From Aulostomus chinensis (lineage: Eukaryota > Chordata > Actinopteri > Syngnathiformes > Aulostomidae): DNA of 64,000 nt. The translations under genes were made by a program, and so were the position numbers. The notes under the pieces are model-generated. The model made no database searches. It was not told where the DNA came from and saw only the letters and a program-made list of their open reading frames with translations. The first letter of the stretch is position 1, and every line of letters starts with the position of its first letter. Where the stretch lies: contig JBBMOA010000022.1 of assembly GCA_037954235.1 (NCBI GenBank), forward strand, positions 2,837,001 to 2,901,000. The letters run 5' to 3'. Below, piece by piece: positions 33,801-44,386 of the stretch.

Positions 33801-34297
33801 GAGTCGCGGCCGAGAGCTCCACCTTCTGGCCTCTGCAGGCATGACTCATCAATGGTGAGCGACACCTGTGGAGGCCGAGCAGTCCCAGCGCAGGTGAACT
33901 CATCTGTCAGCGACAGTCATAGCCGTCTTCCACCATGTGAGCCTCTCTCACGTGACTTCAACACTTGAACCTTTTCACAACTTCAACCATGTTAACATCG
34001 ACTTCAAAGCGTGAAGGATGAAAGGGTTCCTCCGTTCAGAGCTCATCTCTCTGTAAATGAACTCTCTTTTCACTTTTGTTTCATGACTGACTTGATGAAC
34101 CGTTCTTAGCGCTTTTTTTAACTGTTTCATGCATCCTGAATTCATTTAAATACAATCGATCGATCACAAAAACACTGAACCAGACACACGTGTGCTGCCT
34201 CATGGTTCTGAGTCTGCTACGTCCATAACCGACTCCACCACATGTCGGCAATCCAGATACGCGGCGTTCCAGCCCTCACGTCATTAGCAGCTGTCCT
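30850..34297. other. Spacer between class I genes 1 and 2
   Basis: This holds the gene 1 distal promoter on the left and the gene 2 3' UTR on the right. In the middle is a LINE relic (about 32560-33240). No other gene is recognised. The minus-strand open frame near 31424-31822 has no recognisable family and no support beyond being duplicated with its surroundings. Confidence 0.5.
32560..33240 (+). mobile_element. L1/Tx1-like LINE 3' relic (copy 1)
   Basis: The plus-strand translation from about 32590 reads VHWNPRLMKGTHKTGDL, GVLLSFSELQQKH and SFWKSLQIRDGI. This succession is typical of the region downstream of the reverse transcriptase in L1-clade fish elements (a WK...G...DL motif, an FxELQ word, then FxxYLQIR). 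Stops and frame changes follow, with a possible further piece reading FYNTWGSG near 33110. It is a decayed fragment. The copy-2 counterpart is at about 56402-57082. Confidence 0.5.
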
Positions 34298-37200
34298 TCA
34301 CTGACTCCTCCTTGTCACGGCGTCACCGGCTGTTCCAGTGGGCAAATCATCCTCACGCCTGAAAGAGACAGAAAAATGACTCCATGAAATAACCTGCAGA
34401 AGACTTCGCCCAACTGTTAATGAAAAAACATCCATCAAACAGCATCGGAAGGAAGAAGGAATAATCGCTAACATGCTAGGACAGCTAGAATCTCTCAATT
34501 CAGGTGGTTTATGCGCTTGCATTCAGAGAGTGAAGCGAGTAAGGACGACTCTTGAGTCACTTCAGTTTGGTTTCTCAGTGTCTTCTGAAATTAGCATCTT
34601 CACATTCATACAGAACATCTGAATTACCAGCAAACAGGAACAGGAAGTGGTTCCGAATGAAGGGACTCACGGTGTGCAGGGTGGCACGTTGGTCACTGAG
34701 GCCTCAGCATTCAGTTTGTCAGAGAGCTCCGAGTCGCTGTCAGCAGCTGTGAGATCAGAAACACACACACACACACCAAGTCATGTGACCTGCTCTGAAT
34801 TACTGCTGACTCCTACAAAGAATTCATCATCATTTAAAGACCAAATATCATTTGTCCCCTTAATTTAGTTATTTTGAGGCTAAAAAAAAGCCAGATCTTT
34901 TAGCCCAAATCTTTTTAGCTTGAGGCCACACAAGATGCACCTGGTTCAAGGGCTCTGAAATAACTAAATCCTGGTGACTTTTTACATCTTGAGGCCACAA
35001 ATTATTACAAGTGAGGGGACCAGGTAAGTCTTGCGTCCTCCAAACACAAAAGTTTTTTCCTCCATGGCCCCTCCAGGCCCCCGTACAGGTCAGCTGGGTC
35101 TGAGATGATAGAATGTCTTCTACTCACCACGTCGGGGGCCGTCGGCTGAAATCAGAGCAGAAACAAACCATTTCAGCGTGTGAGCCTTCAGTTCCTCCAC
35201 GCGTTTCTGATCCCAGACACACAACTGACTCATTCTGAGGTTATGAGCCTGAGGAGGTTTCCATTGATCCGCCGTCCCTCCATCGCAAAACAGAGGCGAC
35301 AGTCACTCAGAGAGAAAAAGCAGCCACAACAGGGGGACACCTGCCCAGCGGCCCTCCAGCTACGAGCAGACACACACCTCTAACGTTCATCAGGTCAGAA
35401 AAACCACTGGTCGGCCTTAAAGGACGTGAGAGTGATGCACTGACGATGAGATATCAACATGGACCTCATCTTGAACTCTGTGATTGGTTTGGGTTTTTTA
35501 AACACATTTCAACGCTTTGACATGGAGTTTGCTTCACTTCTGCAACCTGGATGAAAGAATCAACTGACAGTCCAACATTAAAGTTCAGACCAGAAACACA
35601 GAGAAGGTCTTTTCTGACCTGGCGTCCTTCTGTACACCACGACTGCAACGACGGCGGCGATGGCGAGAACAAGCACTGCAGCGATGATGATGATGGTGGA
35701 CGTGTTCACGGGTTTCTCTGTTGAGACAAAAATCCCCCAAAACAGTCAGCCAGAGCCTGAATGAAGCTGATTAGAAGGGAAGAGCATTTAATCAGATCCC
35801 CATCACACAGAGAACATCTGAGTCCTGCCGTGGATTTGAGTTTGAACCGCAGGGCTCCTGATGACCACAACATCTACGCTTGTTGGTGATTGAATGCTGG
35901 TCTGTGCTCCATGTTGTCAGACACTGACTGATTCACTGACGTCCCCAGACACTGAGCCGGTTCTTTCCATCTCTGGATCTCCTAAAACTCAAGTCAATGC
36001 ACTCAAATCTGTTTGTCCTGCATCTCTAGAATCTTTAAACTGAGGTTCCACGATCAAGGAGTCAGAGGAGAGTGAACACTGGACAGGAAGCACCAACACA
36101 ATCAAGGCTGACGAGAATTCCTTTCATTTGAGATTTGTGTGGCTGTCTGATTCTTCTCCTTCACCACTCCTGATTCTGATCTCACCGTTGCTCAGGATGG
36201 CGTCTTTTTCCAGCCGGGTGACGAGGACCTCCTTGACACCCGAGAGCTGGAACACACATTCGTACTTCCCCTGATCTTCAGGTGGGAGTTTCAGGTCGGC
36301 GGCCATCTGGAAGGTTCCGTCGTGGTTGGGGAGGATCTCTCCCAGGTCCACGTCCTCGTGAAGCTCCTCCCCATCTTTCCTCCAGAACATGGCGGCTCTG
36401 TTGGGGTAGAAACCCGTAGCGAAGCAGCTGACCGGCGAGGAGGGAGACTTCTGGAGGAGAGACACTTTGGGAAGCTCTGGAGGGAAAAGATGGTGGTGAG
36501 GGTGAGGGACGCAGGAAGAGAGGGAGGAGGAGTGACAAGACAAGAAGGAAGCAGACGAAGAGAGAAAATGGAGAATAAAGGTGGCGGAGACTGAGAGCTC
36601 AAAGCAGAGAGATGATGAGAGGCCAGGAGAGACGGGGACGCAGTGGGACTCTGGATGTTCTCACTGATCCTGATGGCACTGTTGCTCAGAAACACAGGAG
36701 GCAAAAGAACACACATCGTGGAACACACGCCAGGTCATGTGACTCTACCTGTTCTCAGGAGGGAGCTCCTCCCATAGTTGACGTACTTCTTCAGCCATTC
36801 AGGACAAATCTTGGTGAAGTAGTTCTTCCTCTGTGTGATTCTAGCGTTGTCATTGTCCCACTTCAGTTTAGACATGAAGGCCTGCTGGTTTGGAGCGATC
36901 CATGTCAGCGTCTGGAGGTCAAACGCTATGAAGTCTTCTCCATCGTAACCATCCTGATCAAAAGCAGTGACCTCTCCAGTCTCATCGTCCCATTCACAAC
37001 CGTATATATTCTGGTAAATGTGGACCCCTGAGAGACAGACAGAGACAGAACTTGCAGTAAACCAGAGTCAGATCCAGACCACATGGTCCCCCTCCAGCAC
37101 AACAACAACTCCCTGCTCCACAGAGACCAGTTGGTCCACACTGGGGGAGGTGGTGCAGCTTGATGGGAGCTGCAGGAACACACACGCTGAAGCGGAGTCC

Positions 37201-40200
37201 TGACTAGCAGACCCCCGTCAGACCTGGACTGACGGTCACCAGAGGACAAGACCCAGGGAGGAGATGGGATGAGGAGCGGTGCAGTGCTGCTGAACACGTG
37301 TTTCAGTCCGTTAGCTTAGCTTGCGAGTGTGGTGCTGGTAGGCTTTTCCACGGCCAATGCGACTCACGGTACCTCCTGACACCCACCAGTCTGCTCCACT
37401 GGAGCTTTGCCTGCTGACGTCACCGTTGCGGACGGTCCCGGCGTATCTCAGGTGTAAGGAACACACACTCGGTCCTCCTTTCACTCAAGAAGTGTGTGTG
37501 TGTGTTGCTGGGTGTGATCTGATAGTAGTCTGGGTCACACAGTCTCTTGATAGTCAAGCTACCTTTTAGTTTCTCCTTGTGTTCTTTGTCAAGTGCTTCC
37601 TGTTTTATTTTGATACGCACCTCTTTGTTTCTCACTTCCTGCTCTCATCAACTGGGCTGCTCCATTGCTTCCCGCCGGTTAAAACACCAGGCTCGCCGCT
37701 GACGGTGGAGGAGAGGGCGCCGATGAGCCGTACTGGCGACACTCGTCCACTCAAGGAGTTGAGCCTCAACACTTTCTACTTCAACCAGCCTTTGGACAGC
37801 AGGCTATCATAGAAGGTCACTAACGGCACTCAGTGGCTGCACCCGTCTTTCCCTGAAACGCTAACAAAAATGCTGCAAAGACTTTCACTGAACCGGATTT
37901 AGGAGCTGCACATCACCTGCTGAGAACAAGGGAGGGGTGAAGCTGGGGGAGCAGCACCCAACGCTCCCTGCGCTCATCACCAGTACCTGGTCATGCCACT
38001 TGGACCTGCTAACACCCCTGCTGTCTGTCAGGCCCTGGCGTCTTTGGGACCCAACAGAAGCAGTCCATGTCCCATCTACACTCCCGCGCCCTAGTTTGAG
38101 AAACCGGGTGGCCACGCCCCTCTATCAGCTGTGTGTTGTCAAACTGTTGAGGTAAACAGGTTCCCGCATCGAGTTATGATGGAGCGACGTCATCTGATGT
38201 AATCTGGCGGAGATGAAGTGTCATTCTTCTGTGTGGTTATTACGGGATGGACTGTGTGTGTGTGTGTGTGTGTGTGTGTACCTTTCGTTTGGTTGAAACG
38301 CTCTTTTGCGATTTCAATGTTGGATGTGAAGTCCTGCCAGGCACCAATGAATCCCTGAGTCTCCCCCTCCCAGTAGTCTGGAACGTCGGCTGTGATTCGC
38401 TCCATCCAGTCCTGCCTGGCTTCTGCTCTCTGGGTGTTGCTGTCAAAACGAACCGTCTCAACTCCGTTCACCAAACCAACGCCCACAAACTCTGGGAAGT
38501 TTGGGACTTGAGAGGACGCAGTGTAGAAATACTTCAGGGAATGAGTCACTGTCAGGAAGAACAACTTTTGAAATGGGAGATGCAAGAACAATGGTTCTAC
38601 ATTCGTTTTCTGAACAACGGACAGAAGCTGCAGTCAAACATCTGAAGAATTTATTCTTCTGAGTCAAAAAAAAAACAAAACAAAAAAGAACGGACACACG
38701 AGATCGTTCGATAGCGACGTCGCCATCATAAATACAACATCAACGCGGTGAATGTTTGCTGCAAATTCTCCTAGAAATCTCAATGGGGGGCAAAACTTGA
38801 CTTTAGTGTCCTGGATCTGAAAATGGCAAAAGTGCACAAAGACACACGCAACAAGTTGAGTTCCACGTTGTGTTTTAGTTGATTCTGCAACCATTTTGGG
38901 TCAAAGGTTCTCCCCTCAATTGGGAGCCATTACATTTACATACAGAACAACCCCTGCTCACTCATTGTCGGGGATTTCCTTTCATGAACAGAATCTCGTG
39001 ATGGTTTTGGTGGAGTGAGTCGTGTGTCGGACGAGCTCTGCTAAAACTGGGATCAAATCCCAGCTCAAACCCACTTAATCTTTCTTAAAAGGGTTCTAAA
39101 AAATTAGCAGTACCTTTGAATTTGAACGTACGGGACTGACAACATTGTTTTTGCGTACACGCCTTCACATTTCACCAGTAGCCGGTGGCGGCTTAATCAC
39201 TGGACTAACACACACACACACACACACGCACACACACACAACATGGCCGAATCTGTGAAGCCCTGAGGTGATGAAAGAAGGAGAACCAGAGGAGGTGCAT
39301 CCAGTGAGGAGAGGAAGTGGAGGAGGCTGCAGCTGCTGGGAGACCCGACTGCCCTCCTTGGCCTGAAGAAGGAATCACCGGTCCGGCTGAATTCTTGTTC
39401 TGATTCAGGCCTTTTTGCTTCTCATCTCTAAAGATTTCATGAACTCAATGTCAGTTCATTAATTACACGAACCCGTCAATATCGGTTCTCTGCTCCTGCT
39501 GACAGTTCGCCGTGACGTAGTCATAAATCAACCTGCCTTGATCGATGGCAACTTTGACCCTCCTGAGAAGTTCAAGTCCTGATACAACAGGAGGACGTCC
39601 ATCCTCCATTTGTATTCACTCACTTTGACGGACTTGTTTTTTACGGTGGCCCTGAAGGTCCAAGTGCAACAGGACAACACCTTCCTTGTGATTGGACAGA
39701 GACGACTGGGTGTCATTTCCTGTTTCTGCTGCCGAGTTGCGCTCAAACTTTTTTTTTTCTTTTCTTTTTTTAATAAAAGATCTCAACAGTTTGAGAGGTG
39801 AACCCCAGAAAATCAGCGGTACGGCACGGACGCCCTGTCCCTTAGAGACGGGGTGAGAAGCTCGGTCATTCAGGAGGGCCGCTGCTCCTCCACGTTGAGA
39901 GGAGTCAGTTGAGGCGGTTCAGGCATCTGGTGAGGACGCCTCCCTCTGGAGGTGTTCCAGGCATGTCCCACCTGGAGGAGGACCTGGGGCAGACCCAGGA
40001 CACGCTGAAGGGATCATACCTCTCAGCTGGCCTGGGAACGCCTCGGGATTCCCCCGGAAGAGCTGGTGGAAGTGGCTGGGGGGAGGAGAGTCTGGGCTTC
40101 CATGCTGAGGCTGCTGCCCCCGCGACCCGGACCAAACGGATGAGTGGAAGACGACGACGATGATGGCAGGGACGCCTTCACGGTGGGTTGGTGCTCCGTT

Positions 40201-41116
40201 TGATCTGCCGCTGTAGTTGGTTGTTTTGCTGTCAGAAGACACGTCACTCGGTGTCCTTGCATGATTACCAAGAATGTGTTGGAGGACATATTTGTTGAAA
40301 TACTACTACTACTACTACTACTACTACTACGAAACACAAGACTGACGCGTCCATCAGGCAACGTGTTTGACAAAAGGAACCCACTTCCACAGCGTCCATT
40401 TGCAAAAGTAATCAAACATGTGATTTATTTACACTCCGACTAATTCAAACTACACTAAAGGTTCTACTCTACAAATCCTACAACGATGGGAGCGACCTGA
40501 TGGTCAAAGCTAGGACGCTCACCGATAGCAAACCCACCTGACTGTCACCGGAAGCATAGAGCTTTAATTGACAGGTAACCAATTTCCTCCACGCGCACAG
40601 GCTCAACCACCTACTGGCCAACATGGGTAATGCATCTCTGAGGCACCAGACTGAGACATGAAAGATGCTCAACGCATCGCAGAAGAAATGTAAGCACACA
40701 AGAAAAGAAATATCGCAAATGGCGCTCAGCCAGAAACTGGCTCTAACAACTGTTCAGAGGAACTGCGCAGCAGAAAGAGGAAATGAAGTCCAAGCGTAGC
40801 CAGGGTGTCTGTCCAATCACCGACAAGTTGTTGTCCCGCCTTTTTCGTAACCAAAAACGTCGTGATTTCCCCTTCAAGGCCACCGTACTTATTGATTGAC
40901 GTTGTGCACCTGCTGAATCTCCCCGGGTCGCGCTAGGAGGTCTCCCCAGGACTGATACAGGCTCATGTACAAGCACAGCCGCCGAAGCCGGAAGACGAAC
41001 ACCGATCCCGTTACACGTTTTAACATTTTCCTTCCGTTAAATACCGACCAACTTTCCGAGACAAGGCGCTCACCAGCCGCCACGCTGTGGAACGCGAGGA
41101 GAATCAAGGGCGTCAT
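34298..41116 (-). CDS. MHC class I alpha chain, U lineage (gene 2, second gene of copy 1)
   Basis: Classical-type class I heavy chain. Coding exons, 5' to 3': 41074-41116 (leader), 38282-38548 (alpha1), 36749-37027 (alpha2), 36186-36476 (alpha3), 35619-35717 (transmembrane), 35128-35145, 34671-34746 and 34298-34358 (tail); 1134 bp, 377 residues. The leader MTPLILLAFHSVAA is unrelated to that of gene 1. Y7, Y59, R84, K146, W147, Y159 and Y171 are kept; position 143 is Ser rather than Thr (FMSKLKW), a mild change. The alpha3 domain is nearly that of gene 1 (KEVLVTRL against KDDFVTRL). The tail is longer, with three exons and an acidic DSDSELSDKLN stretch like the serine-rich tail of mammalian class I, ending RRSQ. 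Intron 2 is only about 1.25 kb and lacks the giant GT tract. Nearly identical to gene 4. Confidence 0.95.
38251..38279. repeat. (GT)n microsatellite at the gene 2 alpha1 donor
   Basis: About 14 GT units directly abut the alpha1 splice donor of gene 2 (donor at 38281-38280). Gene 4 has a longer version at 62091-62128. Confidence 0.9.
39003..39071 (+). mobile_element. Possible tRNA-derived SINE head (copy 1)
   Basis: GGTTTTGGTGGAGTGAG, a spacer, and CTGGGATCAAATCCCAGC with a perfect 5-bp stem resemble tRNA A and B boxes and a T-arm, and GGTTTTG could pair with CTCAAACC at the end. The B box departs from GGTTCGAATCC, so it is at best a diverged tRNA-related SINE. The copy-2 equivalent is at 62851-62919. 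Confidence 0.35.
39209..39240. repeat. (CA)n microsatellite
   Basis: CA run with one G interruption in intron 1 of class I gene 2. The copy-2 equivalent is about 63056-63092, longer and uninterrupted. Confidence 0.9.
39643..39748 (+). repeat. Left arm of an inverted repeat pair
   Basis: ACGGTGGCCCTGAAGG ... GTGATTGGACAGA ... CATTTCCTGTTTCTGCTGC matches, on the opposite strand, 40751-40887 with some gaps. The two arms lie about 1 kb apart on either side of the first half of gene 2 intron 1. Confidence 0.6.
40302..40331. repeat. (CTA)n microsatellite
   Basis: About ten uninterrupted ACT/CTA trinucleotides in intron 1 of class I gene 2. Confidence 0.95.
40751..40887 (-). repeat. Right arm of an inverted repeat pair
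   Basis: Read on the minus strand, this carries ACGGTGGCCTTGAAGG, GTGATTGGACAGA and CATTTCCTCTTTCTGCTGC in the same order as the plus-strand arm at 39643-39748. It lies close to the gene 2 leader exon. Confidence 0.6.
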
Positions 41117-41213
41117 GGTGGTCCGCAGCTTCGATGGGTCTCTAGACTGACGTCACGCCTCGGGTCTAAACTTTGGACTGAAACGCTGGACGAATTTAAA
41201 CAAACCGAGATGT

Positions 41214-41250
41214 GAGCCAATGAGAGTTCACGCTGAGGGTTGACGTCACT
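41214..41250 (-). promoter_or_regulatory. Class I gene 2 promoter X2/Y elements
   Basis: CCAAT at 41217-41221 and a perfect TGACGTCA at 41241-41248 lie about 100-130 bp upstream of the gene 2 ATG, spaced as in genes 1 and 3. No GAAANNGAAA element is visible just upstream, unlike genes 1 and 3; the nearest weak candidate is GAAACAGTGAAG near 41391. Confidence 0.65.
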
Positions 41251-41259
41251 TGTAACTCG

Positions 41260-41843
41260 GTAAAACTCAGCCGCTCAGGTTGTCAGGCAATATCAGCCTC
41301 AAGGTGTGTGCAGGGCGGGACGTTCATCAGACCAAGGAAGACCACTTGGAGACCATGGAGGAAGGATGCTTTGTTTTTGTTCTTCAAAAAAGAAACAGTG
41401 AAGGCTCCCTTCCCACATGAACGTAGCAGATGTTGAAGAAGTTTCTAGCAATAAAAGAGAAAAACAAAAACGATAAACAGCAGAACAGAAAGAAATCACC
41501 ACCGGGAGGCTCTCATTCTAGAAGAAAACCGTCTCTGGGCGTCATATTTTCAAAGGGACGTCTTTATGAGGGATTGGATGAGACAAACATGGCGGGTCTA
41601 TCTTTCTCACCCCCACAACACTGTCATCACGTAAAACACGTTTCCTTTTAGTTGGTCGGGACAGAGTTGATCAGTTTAACCCCCCTGATAAATTTGTCAG
41701 AGAATGTTTGCTACCTAACTGGACTCCTTGGTAGGAAGGATGTTGAGCTGCTGCCAGACGCAGATCTTGGCTGTTCCCTCCTGACACCCGAGCACCCAGG
41801 TGAGGCAAACCTTCACATCAGTGACTGCTTGCTCCTGGGAGAG

Positions 41844-41881
<38 letters not shown>

Positions 41882-42049
41882 CCCGTTATTACAGCTCTTC
41901 GTGGTGGCTGTGCCAACCAAGGATGTGTGAGTTTCGATGGTCACGGTGAAAAATCAAAACCCACCACCACAACGTGACGTCACCTCTTGACCTGAAGTCA
42001 GTCTTCAACAACAGTGCATCGCCAAGGATTTTTATTTCATCAAATTTCA
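41260..42049. other. Upstream flank of class I gene 2
   Basis: No gene is recognised. A (GT)n run lies at 41848-41879. Short open frames on both strands have no recognisable family. Confidence 0.5.
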
Positions 42050-42412
42050 AAGTCCATCCATCCATCGTCTTCCGCTTATTCTTGTTAAGGTGGGGGGTGG
42101 TGGAGGTGGGGCCTATCCCAGCAGCCTTCACCCTGGACAGGTCACCAGTCCATGGCAGGGCCAACACATAGAGACAAACAACCATTGGCTCTCCCAGTCA
42201 CACCTACGGTCAATTTAGAGTCTGGATTAACCTGGTCCCTCTTGATGTCTTTGGACTGTGGAGGAAGCTGGAGTACCAGAGAGAACCCAGCAGGAACAGG
42301 GAGAACATGGAGACTCACCCAGAAAGACCCCGTGCTCCAGCCGGGACTCGAACCTGGAACCTTCCTGCTGTGAGGGAAAGTGAGGACCACTGCTCCACCC
42401 TGCCGCCAATTA
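42050..42412. repeat. Dispersed fish repeat, subfamily A
   Basis: Starts with CATCCATCCATCGTCTTCCG and contains GTGGGGCCTATCCCAGCAGC, CACCAGTCCATGGCAGGGCC and GGAGGAAGCTGGAGTACCAG. Much of it is nearly identical to the copy in psmb9a intron 2 (5235-5565). Confidence 0.8.
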
Positions 42413-42654
42413 ATAATTCAAAAGGCACATTTGTTTAAAAGCTTTTTTTATTTCAGAGCTGGGCGTGATGTTCCATGTAGGAGGTACATTCAAACAAACT
42501 TGAAGCAGAACAGCAAAATAAAATATGAAGTGTTCGTCTTTCAGTCAGAAGTAAAAGCTGATAAACACTCAGAGCAATGGGACTTTCAGCATTTTCCTAA
42601 GTTTTAAGGAATCAAAACAACCATGCAGCCTCTTCAAAAAGACGGTGAAACGTG

Positions 42655-42940
42655 GGGTCCATCGTCGTCTTTCGCTTATTCCTTACTACTAAGGGTCACG
42701 GGGGGTGGAGCCTATCCCAGCATCTACGGGCGAGAGGCGGGGTTCACCCTGGACAGGTCACCAGTCCATCGCAGGGCCAACACACAGAGACGAACAACCA
42801 TTCACACTCACATTCACACCTACGGTCAATTTAGAGAATCAATCAGCCTCGTCCCCAAATTGATGTCTTTGGACGGTGGGAGGAAGCCGGAGTACCAGAG
42901 AGAACCCACGCAGGAACAGGGAGAACATGGAGACTCAAAA
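42655..42940. repeat. Dispersed fish repeat, subfamily B, truncated
   Basis: Contains GGGGTGGAGCCTATCCCAGC, GAGAGGCGGGGTTCACCCTG and GTCTTTGGACGGTGGGAGGA, close to the copy at 19485-19866, but it stops after GAACATGGAGACTC. It abuts the tail of a minus-strand LINE relic. Confidence 0.75.
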
Positions 42941-42950
42941 CTTTTCCAAA

Positions 42951-43755
42951 TTAAAGTTCGTTTTTGAGGCTGTTGGGTTTCCAAGTCTGTACAAAGAGAA
43001 CTTTAAAGTTTGGTTTGCTGTCAGACCGTTTCCTCTTACGAATACGAAATTTGCCTGAAATCAAAACAACTTCTACAAAGAAGACAAAGTCCTTTTTGAC
43101 CCGCTTGTCTTCGAAATAAAGAAAAATGTCCTTTTCTTGCGGATGTAAAGACCTCCCCGTTTTCCTTTTCATAAAATTCTGCACGTTGGACCGGAAAGTT
43201 CGACGACACAAGCGGTGATAAAACAAATGTTCAATGGATTCTTCACTCAAGCCACAGAAAATACAAGAGGACTCAGTGACAGTTTCAAATCCCTCCCTCG
43301 TTTTTGTGGCAGGATAAATTCTACGTGTAGTTTTACAAAAAGACACCTCCTAAACCTTCTTAAGACCAAATTTGTCCCCGGTCAGCCACACTTTTAGCCA
43401 GTCTGTCACTGTAACGAGAATTCCAACACATTTTTGAAGGAACAGATTCATTTGTCCACAGGTTTCTAATCACTTTGTTTAAAAAAAAAAAAAAAAGCTG
43501 CGTACTGGAGCTGACATGGGTTTGAGTTCTAGAACCCAAAAGGAGCTGCGACCCATTCTTAGGGACGGCATCATGGACAACATGATGTCCCTCTGGCGGG
43601 ACCGCGGCATCAAATTCCTCCAACGTTAACAACTCACCATCGGTTCTCATGAGATGTGACACAAAAACGATGCCATTATTCACCCAAGTTTGGTTCTACA
43701 AAGCTCTCTTTCTTCCACTGAATACTCCTGTTATTCCAAATGTTGGCAGTGAACC
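42951..43755 (-). mobile_element. L1/Tx1-like LINE 3' relic
   Basis: On the minus strand three consecutive pieces in different frames read WNNRSIQWKKESFVEP, then NNGIVFVSHLMRTDGELLTL, then SSCIFCGLSEESIEHLFYH. These match in order the end of L1-clade ORF2: the post-RT WxN...K...W region, the GI..VSHLxxxDG word, and the CxFC...ESIxHLFxxC zinc-knuckle. Frameshifts and a poly-A-like interruption at 43480-43497 show it is dead. The 3' end lies against the fish repeat at 42940. Confidence 0.65.
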
Positions 43756-43797
43756 AATGGAGAATAACAGGTGATGAGACCAACAGGGGGCACCGGT

Positions 43798-43852
43798 GAG
43801 TCATTTCTGCACACCTGTGTGGGAAATTCACAAGTGTGTGCAGAAATGACTC
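43798..43852. repeat. 17-bp perfect inverted repeat
   Basis: GAGTCATTTCTGCACAC (43798-43814) and GTGTGCAGAAATGACTC (43836-43852) are exact reverse complements with a 21-bp loop. They could form a hairpin. No gene or element boundary is evident nearby. Confidence 0.85.
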
Positions 43853-44376
43853 GACCACAATGTAGTTCCTGTTTCCTGTTTCCCAGTGAAGGCCACCCCA
43901 GAGCCTCCGCATGTCTCACAAACTCAGTGTTCACCGTGGTTCATCCCCCAGGTGTTTGGAGGTTCCTGACTGGATGTCAGCGCGACCCTATCCTGGGAAC
44001 CTCTCAGTGTAAAATAGAGAATGTCCTGTCGCCACTAGGGGCGCTATGACCGACACTCAATATTCAGCCCTACATGCGTTCAGGGTGGGATGTTTATCAA
44101 ACTTGCGTCGTTTCACCCAGATCCAACTATGACTTGAGTCTCTCCAAGGCACCGTTGAGGCCTTTTAAGAAACCCATGAGCGAGACATATTACACACGCC
44201 GATCTGACACACCTGATTCATGTGCGAAATCACACGAGTCTCAAACATGGGAAAGGCCTCCAAAACGGGATTAGAGCTCAAGGAGAAACCCAAAAACGCG
44301 AGGGCTCTCGCACGGTTGAGTGCTGGGCCCGAAGTAGAACACGGAGATTCCACAGCTGCTGCATCACGCTCAGGAT
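43853..44376. other. Unassigned stretch before the copy-2 breakpoint
   Basis: No gene or repeat family is recognised. This sequence directly precedes the left boundary of duplication copy 2 and shows no similarity to the sequence before copy 1 (20700-20786). Confidence 0.5.
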
Positions 44377-44380
44377 GGAC

Positions 44381-44386
44381 TTTATT
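44381..44386 (-). terminator. Poly(A) signal of class I gene 3
   Basis: TTTATT on the plus strand, AATAAA on the gene strand, in the same context as 20791-20796. The duplication homology starts only about four bases to its left. Confidence 0.6.

Larger units (their letters stand above)
20787..40149. repeat. Segmental duplication, copy 1
   Basis: This segment aligns nearly base for base with 44377-64000 over its whole length. Offsets run from 23590 at the start, to 23594, then 23787 after an indel near 22620, and 23839-23849 farther right. It contains class I genes 1 and most of 2. Differences are scattered single bases, microsatellite length changes and clustered changes in the gene 1 / gene 3 peptide-binding exons. 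The left breakpoint sits at the poly(A) signal of gene 1. Confidence 0.95.

Noticed and set aside
36612..37031. Plus-strand open frames over class I exons (also near 23167, 46954, 60451)
   Set aside because: Antisense shadows of the alpha2 and alpha3 exons.
39003..39071. A functional tRNA gene
   Set aside because: The B box departs from GGTTCGAATCC and the D and anticodon arms do not pair convincingly; at most a SINE-like relic.
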